A program made the position numbers and the translations under genes. 64,000 nucleotides of DNA, taken from positions 3,865,001 to 3,929,000 of the forward strand of contig NZ_JAAMNH020000001.1 of assembly GCF_011065935.2 (NCBI RefSeq). Reading direction: 5' to 3'. The DNA comes from Clostridium estertheticum (GTDB taxonomy: Bacteria > Bacillota > Clostridia > Clostridiales > Clostridiaceae). Below the pieces are notes generated by a model. That model worked only from the letters and a program-made list of their open reading frames with translations, was not told the origin of the DNA and searched no databases. Shown piece after piece: positions 32,631 through 41,880 of this stretch. The stretch's first letter is position 1; each line of letters opens with the position of its first letter.

Positions 32631-33683
32631 ATGAAGGATTTATTTGTAATAGTACCAAGTAAAAATATATCTCCGATGCTTTCAGAAATGATATCAAAGG
32701 TTACTCGTTATAGCAATTATACTTTAGTGAAAGATTCTAACAATATTCCTGATCTTCAAAACAAGAAAATATTCTTTGCTTCTGAGAGCACAGATATTTG
32801 TTGTGATATTGCAATGTTGGAATTTTTCTCAAAACTATATAAAAAAGGTAATAAATGTCTTTCAGGTTCTGCTGCTGCAGTACTAGTTCATAGTAGTACT
32901 GAGCACGGTACCAAACGTACAAGTCAAGATATTATATATCTCGCAAACAACTTAGGTTGCTGCTTTATCGGGCACTGCGTAGTAGAAGCTACCTCTTCCC
33001 TTAGAAATTTTCTTACCTGGCAAAAAATTTTGAGTTTACCCTTAGAAGAAATTTGCTTGAACATGTGCTCTAGACTTCGAAACAGATTATTAGAATATAA
33101 TCCAATTACCATAAATAATCCTAAAATATTAGTGCTATACTCAAGTCCACATAAAACTTCTAATACTTTGGATTTATGGCATATGGTAACGAAGAATCTT
33201 TCAGGTTATGATATTAAAGAACTACAAATAGAAAACGGAGAAGTTTTAGACTGTAAAGGCTGCTCTTATAAATTATGCACTCATTACGCCACGCAAAATA
33301 AATGCTTTTATGGAGGAGTCATGGTTGATGATGTACTTCCCTCCATTGAAAAATCTGATGCAATAATATGGCTATGTCCTAACTATAATGATGCAATAGC
33401 TTCCAATTTAACAGCTGTAATAAATCGGCTCACAGTACTATATAGAAAGATAGCATTTTATGATAAGAATATCTTTTCAGTGGTAGTATCCGGTAGTTCT
33501 GGAAGTGATTCTATTAGTAAACAATTAATTGGGGCCTTAAATGTAAATAAGGGCTTTACTTTGCCACCATATTTTTCTATAATGGCTATCGCTAATGACC
33601 CTGGTGAAATTTTTAAGGTTCCCCAAATTCATGAACTAGCTAAAGATTTTGCTGATAATATTAAAAAAGAAATAAAAGCCTAA
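32631..33683 (+). CDS. NADPH-dependent FMN reductase-like protein with N-terminal extension
   Basis: This 350-residue protein has an N-terminal ~165 residues (FVIVPSKNISPMLSEMISKV; LSGSAAAVLVHSSTEHGTKR, a second flavodoxin-like half) and a C-terminal flavodoxin-like fold (PKILVLYSSPHKTSNTLDLW as the FMN phosphate loop; Cys-rich CKGCSYKLCTHYATQNKC; CPNYNDAIASNLTAVINRL). The Cys motif resembles iron-sulfur flavoproteins. The ATG follows AAAGGGG. Its place as third gene implies it supplies or consumes electrons for the pathway of the giant fusion and dehydrogenase-like proteins. Confidence 0.72.
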   Translation: MKDLFVIVPSKNISPMLSEMISKVTRYSNYTLVKDSNNIPDLQNKKIFFASESTDICCDIAMLEFFSKLYKKGNKCLSGSAAAVLVHSSTEHGTKRTSQDIIYLANNLGCCFIGHCVVEATSSLRNFLTWQKILSLPLEEICLNMCSRLRNRLLEYNPITINNPKILVLYSSPHKTSNTLDLWHMVTKNLSGYDIKELQIENGEVLDCKGCSYKLCTHYATQNKCFYGGVMVDDVLPSIEKSDAIIWLCPNYNDAIASNLTAVINRLTVLYRKIAFYDKNIFSVVVSGSSGSDSISKQLIGALNVNKGFTLPPYFSIMAIANDPGEIFKVPQIHELAKDFADNIKKEIKA

Positions 33684-33710
33684 TATACTTCTATTTCATT
33701 TTAGGTATCT

Positions 33711-33743
33711 AAAAAAATAAACTAGCTACAGCTAGTTATTTTT
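33711..33743. terminator. Bidirectional terminator between convergent operons
   Basis: The stem AACTAGCT/AGCTAGTT is flanked by A-rich and T-rich tails, between the FMN-reductase-like gene (+) and the folate operon (-). Confidence 0.75.
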
Positions 33744-34550
33744 TAAAGATGCCTTGATTTGAATTATAGTTTTATTCAAAATTGGATGAATAACATATGG
33801 TGCTATATCGCACAATGGCGCAAGCACAAACATTCTTTCCTGCATTCTTGGATGTGGCAATATTATTTCTTCTAGTGAACTAATAATATTATCATACAAT
33901 AATACATCCAAATCTAAGGTTCTAGGACCCCATCTTATAACTCTTTCCCGTTTAAATTCCTTTTCTATAGATAACAGGAAGCGTACAAGCTCTAATGGAT
34001 TTAAAAGTGTTTTCACCTCAATAGCACAATTTAAGAAGTCCTCTTGTTCTAGATATCCTACTGGTGTGGTTTCATAAAATTTTGATGTTTTTGTTATTTT
34101 AGTATGATGCGAATTATTAATAAGCTCTAGTGCTCCCTTAACGTTTTTTTCTTTGTCCCCCATATTTCCACCTATTCCAATATAAGAAGTATGCCAGCTT
34201 CTATCTACCTCTACTGCTGCATACTTAAGTGGCTTTCCGATAGGTGCCCAAGGCTTCTTGATTTTAACCACAACTCTTTGAACTAAATCGTATTTTAAAA
34301 GTATAAATTCCGCTAATTTTTCTGTAGCTTTCTCGATTAAATCGTAGCTTTCCTTTTTAAACTCTTCCTCAACCTGTTGGCAAAGCTCACCATAATGAAC
34401 TGTTTTGGTTAGGTCGTCAGTAGTGCCTGCTTCTCTTAAACTAAGGAAAAGCTCTAGTGAAATTAAAAAACGTTGTCCTAAGTTTTTTTCCTCTTGAAAT
34501 ACGCCATGATGTGCGTAAACTTCTAAGTCTTTTATATAGATTTTGTCCAT
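33732..34550 (-). CDS. folK: Bifunctional dihydroneopterin aldolase / HPPK (FolB-FolK fusion)
   Basis: The 272 residues cover two enzymes. Residues 1-117 are dihydroneopterin aldolase (IKDLEVYAHHGVFQEEKNLG; KIKKPWAPIGKPLKYAAVEV). Residues 120-272 are 6-hydroxymethyl-dihydropterin pyrophosphokinase (YIGIGGNMGDKEKNVKGALE; FYETTPVGYLEQEDFLNCAI; WGPRTLDLDVLLYD; PHPRMQERMFVLAPL). Together they convert dihydroneopterin to the pyrophosphate used by FolP. The ATG follows GAAGGAG. It is the last gene of the pab/fol cluster. Confidence 0.93.
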   Translation of the reverse strand: MDKIYIKDLEVYAHHGVFQEEKNLGQRFLISLELFLSLREAGTTDDLTKTVHYGELCQQVEEEFKKESYDLIEKATEKLAEFILLKYDLVQRVVVKIKKPWAPIGKPLKYAAVEVDRSWHTSYIGIGGNMGDKEKNVKGALELINNSHHTKITKTSKFYETTPVGYLEQEDFLNCAIEVKTLLNPLELVRFLLSIEKEFKRERVIRWGPRTLDLDVLLYDNIISSLEEIILPHPRMQERMFVLAPLCDIAPYVIHPILNKTIIQIKASLKNN

Positions 34551-34582
34551 AATATTTTCTCCTTCATGTCACTCTTGTTTTC

Positions 34583-35389
34583 TTAAATTCTATATATAGC
34601 ATCCGTCATAGCGCAAACTCTTTTATTCTCGAGTATATCATGCACTCTTATAAATTCGCAACCCTTCATTATCCCAATAGCTGTGGTTGCCAAGGTCCCC
34701 TCTAGCCTTTCACTTACAGGTAAATCCATTGCAAATCCTATCATGGATTTTCGTGAGGTTCCAAGCAGTATTGGATATCCTAAGCTATTTAGCTTTTCTA
34801 GGTTATTCATAGTTTTTAAATTATCCTCATAGCTTTTTGCAAACCCAATGCCTGGGTCTACTATTATATTTTCACGTTTAACCCCTGCCTTTATTGCAAT
34901 TGAAATGCTTTCTTCTAAATCCGCTAATATATCCACCATTAAATTATTGTATTTTCTATTATCTCTATTATGCATTAAACAACAAGGCACATTATACTTA
35001 GCTGCGACTTTCGCAATGCACGCGTCCTTCTTAAACCCCCAGATATCATTAATCATAGCTGCTCCTGCTTTTATGGCAAGTTCTGCCACCTTACCTTTAT
35101 ATGTATCCACGGAAATAGGAACCTCTATTTCCCTCTTTAAAGCCTCTATAATAGGAACTACTCTTTTAATTTCTTCCTCTTCACTTACAAACTTATGTCC
35201 TGGTCTTGTAGATTCGCCGCCAATATCAATAATATCTGCTCCATCATAAACCATCTCTTTTGCATGCTTTATAGCTGCTTCAATATCATTAAATCTTCCT
35301 CCATCAGAAAAAGAATCCGGTGTAATATTTAAAATTCCCATTATATATGTTCTTTTTCCTATTTCAAAGTCTAAATTTCCTATTTTCAT
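34583..35389 (-). CDS. folP: Dihydropteroate synthase
   Basis: This 268-residue TIM-barrel enzyme joins p-aminobenzoate to the pterin pyrophosphate. Diagnostic motifs: MGILNITPDSFSDGG, DIIDIGGESTRPGH, MINDIWGFKKDA, IIVDPGIGFAKSYEDN, LLGTSRKSMIGF and IRVHDILENK. It is the target of sulfonamides. The ATG follows AGGAGG. Between it and pabC lies an HD-domain gene. Confidence 0.95.
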   Translation of the reverse strand: MKIGNLDFEIGKRTYIMGILNITPDSFSDGGRFNDIEAAIKHAKEMVYDGADIIDIGGESTRPGHKFVSEEEEIKRVVPIIEALKREIEVPISVDTYKGKVAELAIKAGAAMINDIWGFKKDACIAKVAAKYNVPCCLMHNRDNRKYNNLMVDILADLEESISIAIKAGVKRENIIVDPGIGFAKSYEDNLKTMNNLEKLNSLGYPILLGTSRKSMIGFAMDLPVSERLEGTLATTAIGIMKGCEFIRVHDILENKRVCAMTDAIYRI

Positions 35390-35488
35390 AAACTTCCTCC
35401 TATAAACATTAAATAATTATCTTCTAAAACAATAAATATATTTTTATAAAATTTAAATCTCGTTAGCTTACAATTTTCAACTAAGTTT

Positions 35489-35995
35489 TTAGTATGTTAT
35501 CTTCATATTTTTCTTCTCCACTGGCCATTTGCAATCATAAATTGCACTGCACTTAGCACAATTTCTTGAAAGCTTGTCACTGCTATATAATATATAGCTT
35601 AAATTATTTAACTTTTCATTATTATTCCTATGATCTCCTATAGCATCTAGAATATCATCTATCTCCTGCATATCATATTCGCACTGCTCCAGTATATCTT
35701 TAGCAATCCTTACACTAGCGATATTATGAGGAATCATATTTTCATATTCTTCTCCTCGGCCTATATCATGCAAAAGAGCAGCTGCATAAATCATATATTT
35801 GGGTATATTAAAATTGTTTTCTAAACTTATTATGTACATAATTCTTGCCACATCTAAAAGGTGCTGCATATCATGCAAACAGAATCGTCTTTGTTTTTCT
35901 AAGCTTTCTATCTTTCTTAAATTATATTGAAAGCTATGATTTTCTATAATAAGATTGATTTTATCATTCATTAAATAATTATCTATGATTTCCAC
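35489..35995 (-). CDS. HD-domain phosphohydrolase in the folate cluster
   Basis: The 168-residue HD-superfamily protein has H in FCLHDMQHLLDVA, HD in AAALLHDIGRGEEY, HNIAS and GDHRNN with SSDKLSRNCAKCSAIYDC at the end, a Cys-rich tail. It lies between folP and pabC. No folE is in the cluster, so the protein may process a pterin phosphate intermediate (compare the archaeal HD enzyme MptB) or simply be a linked regulator; this is inference. The start is uncertain: the GTG at 35995 overlaps the AAAGGGG site, and Met9 is a later alternative. Confidence 0.7.
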   Translation of the reverse strand: MEIIDNYLMNDKINLIIENHSFQYNLRKIESLEKQRRFCLHDMQHLLDVARIMYIISLENNFNIPKYMIYAAALLHDIGRGEEYENMIPHNIASVRIAKDILEQCEYDMQEIDDILDAIGDHRNNNEKLNNLSYILYSSDKLSRNCAKCSAIYDCKWPVEKKNMKITY

Positions 35996-36070
35996 CCCTT
36001 TAGAGTAGTATATAGGCGCTTTGAAATAAATAACTAATCAGTATACTAGTCCAGTCTACTTTCATATTCT

Positions 36071-36844
36071 TTATTCCTTATTATTTTCTACATATCTATC
36101 ATAATACCTTTTTATTTGTGATACAACCACACTTTCATTAAAAATTTTATCTCCGATTTTATTTATCTTCATTATGCCCATAATACTATTAGTTATAAAA
36201 ACGCTCTGAGCTTCCATTAATTTATCTAATGTAAACTCTCCTTCTTGGATTGTAACTCCTATAGATAATGAGTTTTGTATAACAAAATCTCGTATAATAC
36301 CCGGTAGTAATCCGCATTTAATCTTAGGTGTAAAAACAATTCCCTTTTGCTCAAAAAATATATTACTTATAGCTCCCTCACTTATAAATCCCTCTGTATT
36401 TAAAAATAGTGCTTCATTATAGCCTTTTTTAATAATCTTGTCCCGCTCAATTATATTCTCTACGTAATTAAAGGATTTCACATAAGTTAAATTCGAATAT
36501 GCATTTCGCCGTGTCTCACTTAATCCTAAGGAAAACCCTGCATCATAATCACTTTGTTCATATGGAATTTCTCTTTTAGTAATTATGGTGTTTTTCTCAG
36601 ATACCATAATCTTCAACACACAGTTTTTACAGCTAAGCTTTTCCACACCAGCATTAATTTCAGCTTCAGTAATCTTTTTATTTACACCAAGTGTGATAAG
36701 TCCACTATTTAATCTTTGTATATGAGCCCCAAGAAATATTGGTTTTTCTTTAACTAATATAGTCTCAAAGACTCCCTGTCCAAAGAAAAAACCACTATCT
36801 AAGGATATGATGCCTTCGCTTAAGTTCCCATTTATAAGTATCAT
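36071..36844 (-). CDS. pabC: 4-amino-4-deoxychorismate lyase (branched-chain aminotransferase fold type IV)
   Basis: The 257-residue PLP enzyme has GFFFGQGVFETILVKE, a Lys in YVKSFNYVENIIERDKIIKK (PLP Schiff-base Lys expected in this segment), ALFLNTEGFISEGAISNIFF and LLPGIIRDFVI. It splits aminodeoxychorismate to p-aminobenzoate and pyruvate. It lies directly after pabB and the ATG follows AAGGGGGT. A D-amino-acid transaminase assignment is less likely given the pab context. Confidence 0.85.
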   Translation of the reverse strand: MILINGNLSEGIISLDSGFFFGQGVFETILVKEKPIFLGAHIQRLNSGLITLGVNKKITEAEINAGVEKLSCKNCVLKIMVSEKNTIITKREIPYEQSDYDAGFSLGLSETRRNAYSNLTYVKSFNYVENIIERDKIIKKGYNEALFLNTEGFISEGAISNIFFEQKGIVFTPKIKCGLLPGIIRDFVIQNSLSIGVTIQEGEFTLDKLMEAQSVFITNSIMGIMKINKIGDKIFNESVVVSQIKRYYDRYVENNKE

Positions 36845-36861
36845 AATACCCCCTTAGGTGC

Positions 36862-36875
36862 CACCCACGTGGGTG
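36862..36875. repeat. 14-bp palindrome in the pabB-pabC gap
   Basis: CACCCACGTGGGTG is fully self-complementary, extended by GGT/ACC with small mismatches. In mRNA it forms a hairpin just before the pabC ribosome site. Confidence 0.6.
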
Positions 36876-36882
36876 TACCAAT

Positions 36883-38232
36883 CTATAAAACTCTCATCAG
36901 TGCCCTTGCTTTATCTAAGGTTTCATCATATTCACATTCTTCATCAGAATCCCAAGTTATTCCACCACCTACACCAAAATGAGCCTGATTATCTTTTATT
37001 AAGATTGTTCTAATAATTATATTCAAATCTACATTTCCGTCAAACCCCAAATATCCCAGTGCCCCCGTATATATATTTCGACCTACCGGCTCTAATTCAT
37101 CAATAATCTCCATTGAACGTATTTTAGGTGTTCCTGTTATGGAACCTCCGGGAAAACAAGCCTTAATGCATTCTAGTGGGCTTATCCCCTCTTTTAACTG
37201 ACCTACTACTGTAGATACCAAATGAAATACTGTGCTATACTCCTCTAATTTAAAAAGCTCTGTTACTTTAACTGAATTAGGCTTACATACTTTACTTAAA
37301 TCATTTCGTTCTAGATCCACCACCATCAAAAGTTCAGCTTTGTCCTTTTCGCTGTTTATTAGTATGTTTTTATTTCTTAAGTCCTCTTCTGCATCCATTC
37401 CTCTTGGCATGGTACCTTTTATGGGTCTGGTTTCTACCATTCTATTTTTAATTGACAGAAATCTTTCTGGTGAAGAGCATATTATATTAAAATCTTCAAA
37501 GTTCATAAGTGCAGCAAAAGGAGCTGGATTTACATGTCTTAAGTCTTTGTATATCTCATATGTACTTTTACGAGTGTTACAACTAAATCTTTGAGTTAAA
37601 TTCGTAATATATATATCTCCGCTTTTTATATAATCTCTTACCTTTGATACAGTATGGATATAATGATTCTTTTCAAAGTCTGAAGTAAATTTATTCACTA
37701 TACTTCCTACTTCTTCATATGCAATTTCATGGCCATTTTCTATCCGCTCTGCAATACCTCGAATACTGTCTTTCTGCGGCTTAAGTATGCCTAGGGCAGT
37801 TATATAAACACTTTTGTAAAGATTATCTAAGATAATAATATTATCATAAAAATTATAGCAGCAATATGGTATATCTATATCCTCCTTGGCTATATTAGGT
37901 AGCTCTTCAATTTCCCTAGCAAGGTCGTAGGAAAAGTATCCCATACCTCCAGATACAAAGGGCAGATCAGTATTATTTTCTATAGAATATTCTTTTATAA
38001 TTTTATCTAACTCTTCAAAGGTGTCCCCAATATATACTTCTTCGCCCTTATAGCACTGGCCATTTTTACTTTTAAATGTTAAAAAACAGTTGATCCCTAT
38101 AAACGAATATCTTCCTAGTGTTTCCTCGTCCCTAGCACTATCTAATAATATAGTATTTAAATCCTCTTTAAATAGTGAATATATCTCAAATCCATCAAGC
38201 CTGGTGTGGAATTTTTCAATTAGCAGCTTCAT
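36883..38232 (-). CDS. pabB: Aminodeoxychorismate synthase component I
   Basis: From the ATG at 38232 (AAGGAG five bases upstream) the product is 449 residues. An upstream in-frame extension to 38352 lies inside pabA and is not needed. Chorismate-binding motifs: GGMGYFSYDLAREIE, NLTQRFSC, NPAPFAALMNFEDFNIICSS, RPIKGTMPRG, LMVVDLERNDLSKVC, FPGGSITGTPKIRSMEII and FGVGGGITWDSD. It aminates chorismate with ammonia from PabA. The neighbouring pab and fol genes favour PabB over TrpE. Confidence 0.92.
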   Translation of the reverse strand: MKLLIEKFHTRLDGFEIYSLFKEDLNTILLDSARDEETLGRYSFIGINCFLTFKSKNGQCYKGEEVYIGDTFEELDKIIKEYSIENNTDLPFVSGGMGYFSYDLAREIEELPNIAKEDIDIPYCCYNFYDNIIILDNLYKSVYITALGILKPQKDSIRGIAERIENGHEIAYEEVGSIVNKFTSDFEKNHYIHTVSKVRDYIKSGDIYITNLTQRFSCNTRKSTYEIYKDLRHVNPAPFAALMNFEDFNIICSSPERFLSIKNRMVETRPIKGTMPRGMDAEEDLRNKNILINSEKDKAELLMVVDLERNDLSKVCKPNSVKVTELFKLEEYSTVFHLVSTVVGQLKEGISPLECIKACFPGGSITGTPKIRSMEIIDELEPVGRNIYTGALGYLGFDGNVDLNIIIRTILIKDNQAHFGVGGGITWDSDEECEYDETLDKARALMRVL

Positions 38233-38263
38233 TTTTTTCTCCTTAGTTTTTAACCTTTTTATT

Positions 38264-38836
38264 TTACATTCTAACCTCATCAATAAAATTTTTAAGAATT
38301 TCATGGCCATATTCCGTAAGCTCTGCTTCAGGATGAAATTGCACCCCTTCAACGTGATAATGCTTATGTCTTATTCCCATTATAACTCCGTCCTCAGTTT
38401 CACTAGTTATTTCTAATACCTCAGGCAGTGATGCTCTCTCTATTATTAATGAGTGGTATCTTGTAACCTTCATTGGACTCACAATATTTTTAAATATATA
38501 TTTTCCTCTATGTTCAATTTCAAATACTTTTCCATGTACTGGCTGCGTTCCTTGAATAATTCTTCCACCAAACACCTTACCAATAATCTGATGTCCTAAA
38601 CATACTCCTAAAATAGGTATGCTATCTTTAAAATGTTCTACTATTTCCATGCATTTTCCTGCTTGTTCTGGTGATTTTGGACCTGGTGAAATAATTATGG
38701 CTTCTGGTTTAATTCTCTCAATATCCGCAAATGAAATTTTATCGTTTCTATAAATTAATATTTCCTCACCTAGCTCTTCAAAGTATCTAACTAGGTTGTA
38801 TACAAATGAATCATAATTGTCTATCATCAAAAACAT
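38264..38836 (-). CDS. pabA: Aminodeoxychorismate synthase component II (glutamine amidotransferase)
   Basis: This 190-residue class I amidotransferase has IISPGPKSPEQAG, the nucleophile Cys in ILGVCLGHQIIGKVFGG, and the His-Glu pair in VEGVQFHPEAELTEYG. It hydrolyses glutamine and channels ammonia to PabB. It is the first gene of the pab/fol cluster, 31 bp before pabB. In some clostridia the same subunit also serves anthranilate synthase. Confidence 0.92.
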   Translation of the reverse strand: MFLMIDNYDSFVYNLVRYFEELGEEILIYRNDKISFADIERIKPEAIIISPGPKSPEQAGKCMEIVEHFKDSIPILGVCLGHQIIGKVFGGRIIQGTQPVHGKVFEIEHRGKYIFKNIVSPMKVTRYHSLIIERASLPEVLEITSETEDGVIMGIRHKHYHVEGVQFHPEAELTEYGHEILKNFIDEVRM

Positions 38837-38903
38837 AACCTATCTCCTATTCTCTTATAATTACCTATTATAGCAAATAATTTGAAGAAAATCATCAGGA
38901 TTA

Positions 38904-38930
38904 AAATAAGAGCCATGATGGCTCTTATTT
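38904..38930. terminator. Bidirectional intrinsic terminator
   Basis: The perfect 11-bp stem AAATAAGAGCC/GGCTCTTATTT with loop ATGAT overlaps the 3' end of the small ORF at 38925-39107 and separates it from pabA. Confidence 0.8.
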
Positions 38931-39107
38931 TTGGGGAAGGTAATCTTTTAATTGGTTCATAGCCTCTTCAGTAAGGCCTACTGTTTTTTCAGAGTTATCA
39001 TCATATTTCAAAACAATTTCTCCTACATTATCTTTTATTATTGTAAAATTAGTTATTCTTCCTTTACCTGATTGGACTAAATCTTTTACTTCATCAATAA
39101 TATTCAT
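38925..39107 (-). CDS. Conserved-looking 60-residue hypothetical protein
   Basis: The product MNIIDEVKDLVQSGKGRITN followed by 40 residues is acidic and ends LKDYLPQK. A ribosome site (GGAGGTG) precedes the ATG. No family recognised. It has its own terminator and no operon partners. Confidence 0.6.
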   Translation of the reverse strand: MNIIDEVKDLVQSGKGRITNFTIIKDNVGEIVLKYDDNSEKTVGLTEEAMNQLKDYLPQK

Positions 39108-39374
39108 TATTAAAACACCTCCATTAAAATTATTTACTAAAAGTGGTTCATATATTCTTTAAAATTAAATGTATATTACTAATAATGTTATGAATTTGCT
39201 GAGTAATTATATTATTACTTGTAAATAATAATTATTATTTATTACAAACCCCTTTTAATATTCACCATTATTAGTTAAAATGATATTAGAAAGATAAAAA
39301 TAAATAGAATATCATAATTATTTTTTAATTACTTGAATATTTTTTATGGTAAACTTTAAATTCGAGGTGATTAT

Positions 39375-40208
39375 ATGTACAATAGAGGTGATTTCCATCT
39401 TCATACAAATGCATCTGATGGAAAACTAAGTCCTAAGGAATTAATTTATACAGCTTCTACAAGAGGTTTAGATATTATTGCAATAACAGATCATGATACT
39501 ACTTTAAATGTTGAAGAAGGAATTAGGGAGGGTTTAATTGAAAATATAAGGGTAGTACCTGCCATAGAGCTCTCCACTATTCACAATAAAGAAAGCATTC
39601 ATATTTTAGGTTATTTTAAAGACGATAAGTATAAAAATGGAGTTTTTCAAAATTACTTAAAGGATATGGAAAATTATAGAGTATTAAGAGCTGAAAAAAT
39701 AGTTGAGAATCTAGATACATTTTTCAAAATAAAATTAGATTACCAGAAAATTTTAGATGATGCTAAAGGTGTAATAGCTAGACCTCATATAGCTAAAGCT
39801 ATAATCAATGCTGGTTACAAATATGATTGGAAATATATATTTGATAATTTGCTTTCAAACGATAGCCCTGCATACGTGCAAACCAAGAAAATTTCAACAG
39901 CTGATGGTATATCGATGTTAAAGAAAGTTAACGCATTAGTAGTACTTGCACACCCTGTGCTTATTAAGAATTCTTCTATAGATGAAATGTTGTGTTTTGA
40001 TTTTGATGGTATTGAGGCCGTCTATCCAATAAATACAAAAAAACAAAAGTCTTTTCTAAAAGCAAAGGCTAAAGAATACAATAAGTTTGTTACTGCAGGT
40101 TCAGATTTCCATGGAATTACAACTTCAGATACAAGTCATGGTGTCATTGGTTCAGTTTTCCTAAGTCATAATGAACTAGCTATATTTGTAAACGAATTAG
40201 ACAAATAA
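39375..40208 (+). CDS. PHP-domain metal-dependent phosphoesterase
   Basis: The 277-residue protein has the PHP metal-site motifs DFHLHTNASDG, AITDHDTT, PAIELST, an RPHIAKAI segment, VVLAHPVLI and GSDFHG. Such stand-alone PHP proteins (YciV/RnaAM-like) hydrolyse 3',5'-nucleoside bisphosphates or RNA 5' ends; which applies is not decided here. The ATG follows GAGGTG. A single-gene unit closed by a strong terminator. Confidence 0.85.
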   Translation: MYNRGDFHLHTNASDGKLSPKELIYTASTRGLDIIAITDHDTTLNVEEGIREGLIENIRVVPAIELSTIHNKESIHILGYFKDDKYKNGVFQNYLKDMENYRVLRAEKIVENLDTFFKIKLDYQKILDDAKGVIARPHIAKAIINAGYKYDWKYIFDNLLSNDSPAYVQTKKISTADGISMLKKVNALVVLAHPVLIKNSSIDEMLCFDFDGIEAVYPINTKKQKSFLKAKAKEYNKFVTAGSDFHGITTSDTSHGVIGSVFLSHNELAIFVNELDK

Positions 40209-40237
40209 AAGGGATGTTTTCACATCCCTTTTTTTAT
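40207..40237 (+). terminator. Intrinsic terminator
   Basis: The stem AAAAGGGATG/CATCCCTTTT is followed by a T run, directly at the PHP gene stop. The mirror image can also serve the minus-strand aminopeptidase gene. Confidence 0.85.
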
Positions 40238-40240
40238 TCA

Positions 40241-41647
40241 CTAAATCTCAATTAAGAACGCTTCGTAAGCTCTACAAGCTTCATAAATATCTGCTTTACT
40301 TGCAATTTCCCATGGTGCATGCATGTTATGAAGAGCAACTCCTGAATCAATAACCTGCATACCATACTCAGCTAATATATAAGCTATAGTGCCACCGCCG
40401 CCTTGGTCCACTTTGCCAAGCTCTGATGTTTGCCATGAAATTTTATGTTTGGCCATTATAGCTCTAAGTTCTGCAATAAATTCTGGGTTTGCATCGTTGC
40501 ATCCACCTTTTCCACGAGCTCCAGTATACTTGTTTAAAACTATACCTTTACCAAAGTATGCAGCATTACGTTTTTCCATAACTAATGGGAAGTTTGGATC
40601 AAAAGCAGCACTTACATCAGAAGATAACATTTTTGAATTAGCTAATGCTCTTCTTACTTTTAAATCACTATATTCTCCCATTAAATTAACAACTTCAGCT
40701 ACTGTGTTTTCAAAGAATCTAGATTGCATTCCGGTTGCACCAATACTACCTACTTCTTCTTTATCCACAAGTAAAACAATACAAGTTTTATCTGTTTCTT
40801 TTATGTTCATTAATGCCTCATATGATGTATAAGCACAAACTCTGTCATCATGTCCATAGGCCATAATCATACTGCTATCTAGTCCATAACTCCTAGCACG
40901 TCCTGCAGGTACTACTTCGAGTTCAGATGATACAAAATCTTCTTCATCTATATCATATTTATCATTTAAAAGTCTTAATATATTTAGCTTAACTCTATTT
41001 TTAGCGTCCTTGTCTTCTACTGGTATACTTCCCATAAACACGTTTAAATCTTCGCCTTCAATACCTTTGTCTAAAGTCTTTTTCATTTGGTCTGCAGATA
41101 AGTGAATTAAAAGATCTGATATTCCAACTACTGGTTCTTTTTCATCTTCTCCTATTACTATATTTACTATTGTGCCATCTTTCTTAACCACAACGCCATG
41201 TATAGCTAAAGGTATAGTAACCCATTGATATTTCTTAACTCCACCATAATAATGTGTTTTAACTAATGCTAAATCAGAATCCTCATATAATGGGTTTTGT
41301 TTTAAATCCAGTCTTGGTGAGTCAACATGAGCACCTAAAATTTTAAAACCCTTTTCAATAGGCTCAGAACCGATTAAAAATAATGCTAAAGTTTTTCCCA
41401 TGCAGTTTGCATAAACTTTATCACCAGCTTTTAATGTAGCGCCTGCATTTATATAAGTATCAATGTTCTTGTAACCGTTTTTTTCAGCTAAAATAGTAAA
41501 TTCAGTTACACACTCTCTTTCAGTTTTACACTTTGACATAAAATCTATGTAATTGTCAGATAATGCGAAGACCTTTTTAAGATCACTTTTAGTGTATTTA
41601 TCCCAAGCTAATTCATATTTTTTCTCTAAATCTTTAACATCAGACAT
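40241..41647 (-). CDS. M18-family aminopeptidase
   Basis: This 468-residue zinc aminopeptidase has ILGAHVDSPRLDLKQNPLYE (metal His and Asp), LVDKEEVGSIGATGMQ (metal Asp and catalytic Glu), SSDVSAAFDPNF and a C-terminal GVALHNMHAPWEIASKADIY with the last metal His. It removes N-terminal residues from peptides in the cytosol; bacterial forms (ApeA/ApeB) commonly form dodecamers. The ATG follows GGGGGG at suitable spacing. Length is normal for the family. Confidence 0.92.
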   Translation of the reverse strand: MSDVKDLEKKYELAWDKYTKSDLKKVFALSDNYIDFMSKCKTERECVTEFTILAEKNGYKNIDTYINAGATLKAGDKVYANCMGKTLALFLIGSEPIEKGFKILGAHVDSPRLDLKQNPLYEDSDLALVKTHYYGGVKKYQWVTIPLAIHGVVVKKDGTIVNIVIGEDEKEPVVGISDLLIHLSADQMKKTLDKGIEGEDLNVFMGSIPVEDKDAKNRVKLNILRLLNDKYDIDEEDFVSSELEVVPAGRARSYGLDSSMIMAYGHDDRVCAYTSYEALMNIKETDKTCIVLLVDKEEVGSIGATGMQSRFFENTVAEVVNLMGEYSDLKVRRALANSKMLSSDVSAAFDPNFPLVMEKRNAAYFGKGIVLNKYTGARGKGGCNDANPEFIAELRAIMAKHKISWQTSELGKVDQGGGGTIAYILAEYGMQVIDSGVALHNMHAPWEIASKADIYEACRAYEAFLIEI

Positions 41648-41880
41648 GTTTAATTACCCCCCAATAGAATTACTTTTTATATTTACTATTCTACTAAATA
41701 TTTTATTAAATTACAAACACCAAAACTGCCTTAAAAAAGTCTTTTTGGCTCTCATTGGTGCTAATTTTATCAAATCTTTCAAATCTTACAAATAAACAGT
41801 ATCTTTATAGTGTTCACTATATATTTCTGAAATATTATTATCTGAAAATTGCATATTATCAAAATAATTTATTTTTTAAT

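Noticed and set aside
40389..40832. Plus-strand ORF of 147 codons inside the aminopeptidase gene
   Set aside because: It is antisense to a family-typical coding sequence with catalytic motifs, with no start signal and no recognisable protein features.
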